Assembly: GCF_014697355.1 (NCBI RefSeq)
Contig: NZ_JACJRQ010000056.1
Location: forward strand, 1 to 45,495
Reading direction: 5' to 3'
Length of the DNA stretch: 45,495 nucleotides
From: Nostoc calcicola FACHB-3891
GTDB taxonomy: Bacteria; Cyanobacteriota; Cyanobacteriia; Cyanobacteriales; Nostocaceae
The notes beneath the pieces were generated by a model, which saw only the letters and a list, made by a program, of their open reading frames with translations, did no database searches and was not told the DNA's origin. This document shows, in pieces, positions 41,207 through 45,495 of this stretch. How positions within the stretch are numbered: position 1 is the first letter of the stretch; each line of letters opens with the position of its first letter. The position numbers and the translations under genes are program-made.

Positions 41207-43105
41207 TTAACTGACATTTGGAGAAGATTGTTTTTGTTTTAAAACGCCACGTTGAGAATTTAAAAATGGCGGGATGGGACAGTCTAATGTCATAGCGATC
41301 GCTCTTAATAAATCTGCTTCTTTTGGAGTAACTTTGTTATCTAAGAGTACCGTATGGGCACAGGCATCAATAATAGCTTGCTTGAGTTTGGGAGTGGCAA
41401 GCTGAAGGCGTTCGATACTTTTCTTAATATCGGAAAAATTACAAGGAACTGGTGTATCTGGTTTTTCTTGTTCTCCGGCTTTGGGAAGTCGAAAAACTCC
41501 AGAACGAAAAGCATAAGCGATGGCATCGGGTTCGGAATGTCCGACACGTGCGAGTGCCGATAGTATTAAGATGCTATCCGGCCAAATTTGTTCGATGGTG
41601 GTGAATTCTACTGTTGTTGACGACGTAGGATTGATACAAGGTTGGAGACGATGCCATAGTATTAACTGCAACACAAAATCCCAAAGTGATAAATTGCCGC
41701 TGGCTTTAACTAAACCGTGGACGCATTTGCAGAGCCTTTGGCATTCTTTGGCGGAATTTTGGCGCAGTGCGGGTACTGTCAAATCTACAAGTGGCAAACG
41801 AATGCTGGGATCTAACTGCCTAATTTCGCTACTCATTTCCAGAGTTTTTTCTACTAAATCTCCGGGCTGCACTTCGCGTAACCAGGCGATTTGGCGTTCT
41901 TGTACTTCGATATTTTCCGTATCTAACCCTAGCGCAAAAGCGATCGCCATTGCACTTTCTTGCTGTCGCACACCCAAGCGCAAAGATTCTGGCAACTGCG
42001 ACAACAGTGTTTGAGCATGGGCAAAATGCTCTGGTGCAACGGTTCCCACCTGATTGACTATTTGTTCTGGCGTGGTGTTGGCACCAGCCGCAAAGCCCAT
42101 TGTTAGGGATTCCTGGGAACGGGTGCGATTCCGGATAAGAGGTAAATTGCTGACGTTCACACCCCCAACGCGGCGGATACGTTCTGCTAAAGGCGGGTGG
42201 GTAGAAAGCATGTCTTCCCAAAAAGAAGGATTGAGGGCATTGCCAAAAAACATATGACTGGCGGCTTCTGCACTCGGTGAAATCAAACGTGAATCCATCT
42301 GTTGGAGTTTTTGGAAGACTCCAGTCAGTCCATTGGGGTTGCGAGTGAACTGTACAGCGGAAGCATCGGCGAGAAATTCTCGTTGGCGAGAGACGGCGGC
42401 TTTAATCAAGCGTCCACAAAATAAGCCGATACCGCCAATTGCCATTAGTGCTAAACCAAACGCCCACAAAGGCAACCCTTTATCTTCGCGGGAACCAGCA
42501 CGAAGACGCCACAGCAATTCCCCAGTTAAATAAATGAATAAAATTCCGTGCAGCAGTCCCACCAAACGCAAATTCAGCCGCATATCTCCATTGAGAATGT
42601 GACTGAATTCATGGCCGATGACTCCTTGCAACTCATCTCGGTTCAGGTGTTGTAAACTCCCACGGGTAACTCCAATGACGGCATCATTGGGCGTAAACCC
42701 CGCAGCAAAAGCATTTATACTGGTTTCTCTGTCGAGGAGATAAACTTCTGGCACTGGAATACCAGAAGCGATCGCCATTTCCTCGACAATATTTAATAGT
42801 TGTCGTCCTTGTTCGTCGGCGGTTTCTGGTAGCAGGAGTCTTCCTCCCAACTCCTGAGCAATTACGCTTCCTCCCTCACGGAGACAGGCAATTTTGTATA
42901 AGCTTCCAAGAGCGATCGCAATTATTGTAATCCCAGCCACATAGAGAAATAATCCTGAATGCCACCAAATACGAGGAGCCATCCGAAACAGAAATAAAGT
43001 GGCAATATAAATAGCCACGATCGTGACTGCAATGGATAGAGAAAACAACCCGATTAATTTTTGCGTATTTTGGCGTGCCCGATCCTGATGTTCAAAGAAA
43101 TTCAT
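41207..43105 (-). CDS. M48 family (HtpX-like) metalloprotease with long C-terminal extension
   Basis: The protein has about 632 residues. Two N-terminal membrane helices (~18-42 and 48-70) are followed by the M48 domain: zinc motif GHEFSHILNGD (His165-Glu166-His169), two more helices and the third ligand in REFLADASAV. After about residue 320 there is an extension of some 300 residues. It ends in a segment like TerB (IDACAHTVLLDNKVTPKEAD), unusual for HtpX. Quality control of membrane proteins is the likely role. ATG at 43105 has AGG six bases upstream; GTG at 43111 abuts the lemA stop. The two genes form an operon. Confidence 0.9.
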   Translation of the reverse strand: MNFFEHQDRARQNTQKLIGLFSLSIAVTIVAIYIATLFLFRMAPRIWWHSGLFLYVAGITIIAIALGSLYKIACLREGGSVIAQELGGRLLLPETADEQGRQLLNIVEEMAIASGIPVPEVYLLDRETSINAFAAGFTPNDAVIGVTRGSLQHLNRDELQGVIGHEFSHILNGDMRLNLRLVGLLHGILFIYLTGELLWRLRAGSREDKGLPLWAFGLALMAIGGIGLFCGRLIKAAVSRQREFLADASAVQFTRNPNGLTGVFQKLQQMDSRLISPSAEAASHMFFGNALNPSFWEDMLSTHPPLAERIRRVGGVNVSNLPLIRNRTRSQESLTMGFAAGANTTPEQIVNQVGTVAPEHFAHAQTLLSQLPESLRLGVRQQESAMAIAFALGLDTENIEVQERQIAWLREVQPGDLVEKTLEMSSEIRQLDPSIRLPLVDLTVPALRQNSAKECQRLCKCVHGLVKASGNLSLWDFVLQLILWHRLQPCINPTSSTTVEFTTIEQIWPDSILILSALARVGHSEPDAIAYAFRSGVFRLPKAGEQEKPDTPVPCNFSDIKKSIERLQLATPKLKQAIIDACAHTVLLDNKVTPKEADLLRAIAMTLDCPIPPFLNSQRGVLKQKQSSPNVS

Positions 43106-43111
43106 AGACAC

Positions 43112-43708
43112 CTAAAAAGACACGCGAGGAGCATTTCTCACTTCCGGATTTGCTTCGGGGAGCAATTCTGCAACAGTAAAATTAAAAGTGTTTGCTACAA
43201 GGTTGCTGGGGAAAGATTCACTTTTGGTGTTGTAAAGTGTTACAGCATCATTAAAAGCTTGACGGGCAAAAGCAATGCGGTTTTCTGTGGAAGATAATTC
43301 TTCCATCACTTGAGTTATGGTGCGATCGGCTTTTAATTCTGGATAAGATTCTGAAAGTACCATGAACCGACTTAATGCACCCGTCAGCGCTGCTTCTGCA
43401 TTACCCAACTGCTGCATCGCTTGGGGATCGCCGGGATTTTGAACGGCGCGACTGTTAGCATTTATTGCAGAATTTCGAGCTGCAATCACGGCTTCTAAAG
43501 TTTCCCGTTCATGTTTCATGTATCCTTTGGCAGTTTCCACCAAATTAGGAATTAAATCATAACGGCGCTGTAATTGAACATCGATTTGAGAGTAAGCATT
43601 TTTGTAGCGGTTGCGATACTTTACTAAATCGTTGTAGCCATTAATCAGAATGAGAGCAACAATGGCAACTAAAGCCACAGAAAATATGAAAACTCCAATG
43701 GTACTCAT
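43112..43708 (-). CDS. lemA: LemA family protein
   Basis: The protein has 198 residues: one N-terminal membrane helix (~5-25) and a long helical bundle with the family motif YDLIPNLVETAKGYMKHE, then VIAARNSA. LemA proteins are membrane-associated and often encoded next to M48 proteases, as here; the stop codon abuts the protease start. The mechanism is unknown. Confidence 0.93.
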   Translation of the reverse strand: MSTIGVFIFSVALVAIVALILINGYNDLVKYRNRYKNAYSQIDVQLQRRYDLIPNLVETAKGYMKHERETLEAVIAARNSAINANSRAVQNPGDPQAMQQLGNAEAALTGALSRFMVLSESYPELKADRTITQVMEELSSTENRIAFARQAFNDAVTLYNTKSESFPSNLVANTFNFTVAELLPEANPEVRNAPRVSF

Positions 43709-43854
43709 AAATTTAAATCCATAAAACTTGCAGAAGAGAATTTCAACTATTTTGATGGAATAATCGAAATAGCTGGATATGACAATGAGTTTACTTGTAA
43801 CAAGTTGGCTTCGTCGTCTGTAAAATTAATTACGCAACTTTACTGAGCTAGATT

Positions 43855-43935
43855 AGTTATAAGATTTTTCAATAATCACAGAGTAGGGGCGCACAGCTGT
43901 GCGCCCCTCCACGTAATTGCAAAGCGCTATAAATC
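43855..43935. mobile_element. Nested palindromic element with 22-bp perfect core
   Basis: GGGGCGCACAG-CTGTGCGCCCC at 43886-43907 is a perfect palindrome. Outer arms TTATAAGATTTTTCAAT and ATTGCAAAGCGCTATAA are complementary with mismatches. The core resembles those at 30945 and 45320. It lies in the 240-bp gap upstream of lemA. Confidence 0.55.
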
Positions 43936-43948
43936 CAATGCAGATAAA

Positions 43949-44200
43949 TTACCTATGAATCTGTATAAATAACGAATAACCGCTAACAGCAAAAATAAAA
44001 AGAATGGCAGCAGAAAAAAATACTACATCCCTAACAAGAAATAAAATCCAATCTTTCCTAAGTTCTTGTTTAAACTTGAGTTCTCGTAGCTTGCGCTCAA
44101 GTTCTACATCTTCTTGTGACTGTAAGCTTCCTATTGATAGAACCAACGGCTTGTTACCCTTGGTGGCAATTATTTTTGATAAATCTTTGATATCTGTCAT
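43949..44200 (-). CDS. Small single-TM protein, third gene of a compact unit
   Basis: The protein has 83 residues: a charged N-terminal half (ELERKLRELKFKQELRKDW) that may form a coiled coil, then one membrane helix (~58-78) near the C-terminus. Its ATG overlaps the stop of the upstream small gene by four bases (ATGA), which implies translational coupling. No family was recognised. A small membrane protein paired with an antitoxin-like partner recalls toxin-antitoxin layouts, but no toxic motif can be claimed. Confidence 0.7.
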   Translation of the reverse strand: MTDIKDLSKIIATKGNKPLVLSIGSLQSQEDVELERKLRELKFKQELRKDWILFLVRDVVFFSAAILFIFAVSGYSLFIQIHR

Positions 44201-44433
44201 GCTCTTGAGATACCAATAACTTCAGTTTCTAGGTTTTGGTTTTCATCTACAATCCAGATATGCTTGCCTTTTTGCTTGGCTTCTACTGCAACTTCTAGAA
44301 GTGCGATCGCCTTTAACAGCACCTCAGCATTATCTCCATGAATATGTTGCGCCAAATTGCTTATTGTCTCATAAAGTTCTGGCGATAAATCTAAATTTAT
44401 TTGAATGCGCTCATTTTTTATTTTTACAGTCAT
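44197..44433 (-). CDS. Small ribbon-helix-helix/antitoxin-like protein
   Basis: The protein has 78 residues. The N-terminus KIKNERIQINLDLSPELYET resembles the beta strand plus helix of ribbon-helix-helix DNA-binding proteins; the rest is helical and ends IWIVDENQNLETEVIGI. This style is frequent in filamentous cyanobacteria, but the function is not established. It sits 24 bp after the Uma2 gene and overlaps the next gene by four bases. Confidence 0.72.
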   Translation of the reverse strand: MTVKIKNERIQINLDLSPELYETISNLAQHIHGDNAEVLLKAIALLEVAVEAKQKGKHIWIVDENQNLETEVIGISRA

Positions 44434-44457
44434 TTCTCAATTATTTGCATTAAAATA

Positions 44458-45051
44458 TTACTGCTGAATTCCTTTAATAAATTCTTTCCTAGCTTCATTT
44501 ATCGAAGGCATTAAAACACAACGTACTAACAAATTTATATCTAACTCTGGTAATAATTTACTTTGAGAAATTTGTTCATAATTCTCATTAGTGAGGTTAT
44601 ATAAAGATAACTGATTATTCTCCCAAAACCAAACTTCAGTAATTTTAAACCGCTTGTACTTTTCTAATTTATCTATACTCCCACTCGTAATATTTATTTC
44701 AATTGCTAAATCAGGATTTTCTTTCTTTTCTCCTAGATAATAAGATTCATCAGGCTCAAAAGAAGTACCTTTTTCTTTTCCTCGACGGGTAGCGCTACCC
44801 ACAGGGACAAAATTTATACCTATTTCAAAAAAGTATGTTTCTAGTAAAATAGCCAGAATACTTTTGATAATTTCGTGTTGTTCGCCAAGAGTCATAAATT
44901 CTACACACCCATCAAGATAAGTTATCCGCAAACCTGGCGCATTTGCTGTTAAAGCCTCAAGTTTCTCAAATTCTTCCCAAGTGTAATGCCCAGGCAAGAG
45001 AAACCGCTGTTCTTCGAGGGTGGTAAATTTATCTAAAATTTGTGAAGTCAT
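44458..45051 (-). CDS. Uma2 family (DUF820) putative nuclease
   Basis: The protein has 197 residues. The core is intact: ITYLDGCVEFMTLGEQHEII, SFEPDESYYLG (catalytic acid after Pro), NPDLAIEINITSGSIDKLEK and YKRFKITEVWFWEN. It differs clearly from the Uma2 protein at 27375, so it is not a recent duplicate. It is the first gene of a tight minus-strand unit with two small genes. Confidence 0.9.
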   Translation of the reverse strand: MTSQILDKFTTLEEQRFLLPGHYTWEEFEKLEALTANAPGLRITYLDGCVEFMTLGEQHEIIKSILAILLETYFFEIGINFVPVGSATRRGKEKGTSFEPDESYYLGEKKENPDLAIEINITSGSIDKLEKYKRFKITEVWFWENNQLSLYNLTNENYEQISQSKLLPELDINLLVRCVLMPSINEARKEFIKGIQQ

Positions 45052-45284
45052 AATAGATACAGGGATGATTATTGAGTAAATAGTTCAGAAGCTATAATGG
45101 CGTAGACGCAAAGCAGCTTGTCGTCAGACATCGCTTACAGTAAGACTTCAATATATTTCGTCAATAACTTATTCTATGGTGCGTGTATTTTCCCAGGTGT
45201 AATATCTTAAGTATATTATATTTGCCTGAAGCTGTAAGATTGATAACTATTAGAGAGTATAGGAATCCGGTTTTATTTTTGAAA

Positions 45285-45380
45285 AGATACAGCGTATTTC
45301 AGGTAAATGAAGTACGCGGGTAGGGGCACAACATGTTGTGCCTCTACTCTACCTGACGCCTGTTCCAATTCGCTGTATCT
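45285..45380. mobile_element. MITE-like element, AGATACAGCG ends and palindromic core
   Basis: AGATACAGCG at 45285-45294 faces CGCTGTATCT at 45371-45380 perfectly. Inside are TTTCAGGTAAAT, as at 13627, and a near-perfect core palindrome GTAGGGGCACAACATGTTGT (from 45319). It may be a free element or the end of the insertion sequence whose transposase is cut by the window edge. The rest of 45052-45284 shows no gene. Confidence 0.65.
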
Positions 45381-45395
45381 AGTGGACTGACACAG

Positions 45396-45494
45396 CTAAA
45401 ATGTTGCATTAGAACTAACGGATTCCTCCTCCTCAAAAACTGGATAAAGATGTTGCAGTTTCACCCTGGCATCAAGAGTAGAAAACCGCCATAT
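45396..45494 (-). CDS. C-terminal fragment of a transposase-like gene, cut by the window edge
   Basis: The minus strand reads WRFSTLDARVKLQHLYPVFE and then EEESVSSNATF before TAG at 45396-45398. DARxKLxxLYP is the kind of ending I associate with IS630-like transposases of cyanobacteria, but only 33 residues are visible. Its stop lies 16 bp from the MITE-like inverted repeat at 45285-45380. Confidence 0.45.
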   Translation of the reverse strand: MWRFSTLDARVKLQHLYPVFEEEESVSSNATF

Positions 45495-45495
45495 T

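Overview
The window looks like the chromosome of a filamentous, Nostoc/Anabaena-type cyanobacterium. The octamer GCGATCGC (HIP1) recurs throughout. There is a Psb34 photosystem II assembly factor, a plant-type PetF ferredoxin, a cyanobacterial biliverdin reductase BvdR, a ThiO-ThiG fusion and a CruA/CruP-type lycopene cyclase relative. Intergenic space is crowded with short tandem repeats (TCATTTG/CAATGAC heptamers, GGGGAGCA/CTGCCCCTC arrays) typical of this group. No rRNA, tRNA or CRISPR array was seen.

Layout. 1-4220: end of an unknown gene, then a DUF318-type permease, its TIGR03943 partner and a membrane-anchored Big_5/beta-propeller-like protein. 4345-8113 (minus): a sulfur-looking group of SufS-like class V aminotransferase, sulfite-oxidase-like molybdoenzyme and TauE/SafE exporter. 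8114-9117 is AT-rich and appears empty. 9118-18825: a coiled-coil protein, the CruA/CruP-like flavoprotein, a small conserved-looking protein, cimA, a 2Fe-2S ferredoxin with a small membrane protein, thiO-thiG and psb34. 19029-21242: a TPR protein. 21485-25853: a GC-richer island with aldo/keto reductase, zinc alcohol dehydrogenase, a decayed chimeric pseudogene, a cupin and a divergent AraC regulator. 26002-30679: pentapeptide-repeat membrane protein, Uma2 protein, map, bvdR and petF. 31108-34669: SpoIID protein, sulfiredoxin, Dps and an unusual HTH + GrpE-like fusion. 34914-38890: a PAS histidine kinase, a STAS anti-anti-sigma factor and a receiver-PP2C phosphatase, which look like one signalling neighbourhood. 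39196-45051 (minus): DUF1350 hydrolase-like protein, an unknown membrane/coiled-coil protein, lemA with an extended M48 protease, and a compact Uma2 / antitoxin-like / single-TM three-gene unit. The right edge cuts a transposase-like gene.

The strongest theme beyond ordinary genes is the interplay of repeats and coding sequence. Repeat blocks sit in frame inside four conserved enzymes (CruA/CruP-like, CimA, ThiO, histidine kinase), and at least five genes take their start codon from a repeat unit. Several roughly 90-130 bp nested inverted-repeat elements (MITE-like) share either TACAGC ends or a palindromic core. The best candidates for undescribed biology are the desulfurase/sulfite oxidase/exporter group, the HTH-GrpE fusion, the Uma2/antitoxin-like/TM unit, and a pair of mutually exclusive perfect hairpins at 39100-39150. 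All functional statements rest on reading motifs by eye; no database search was run.
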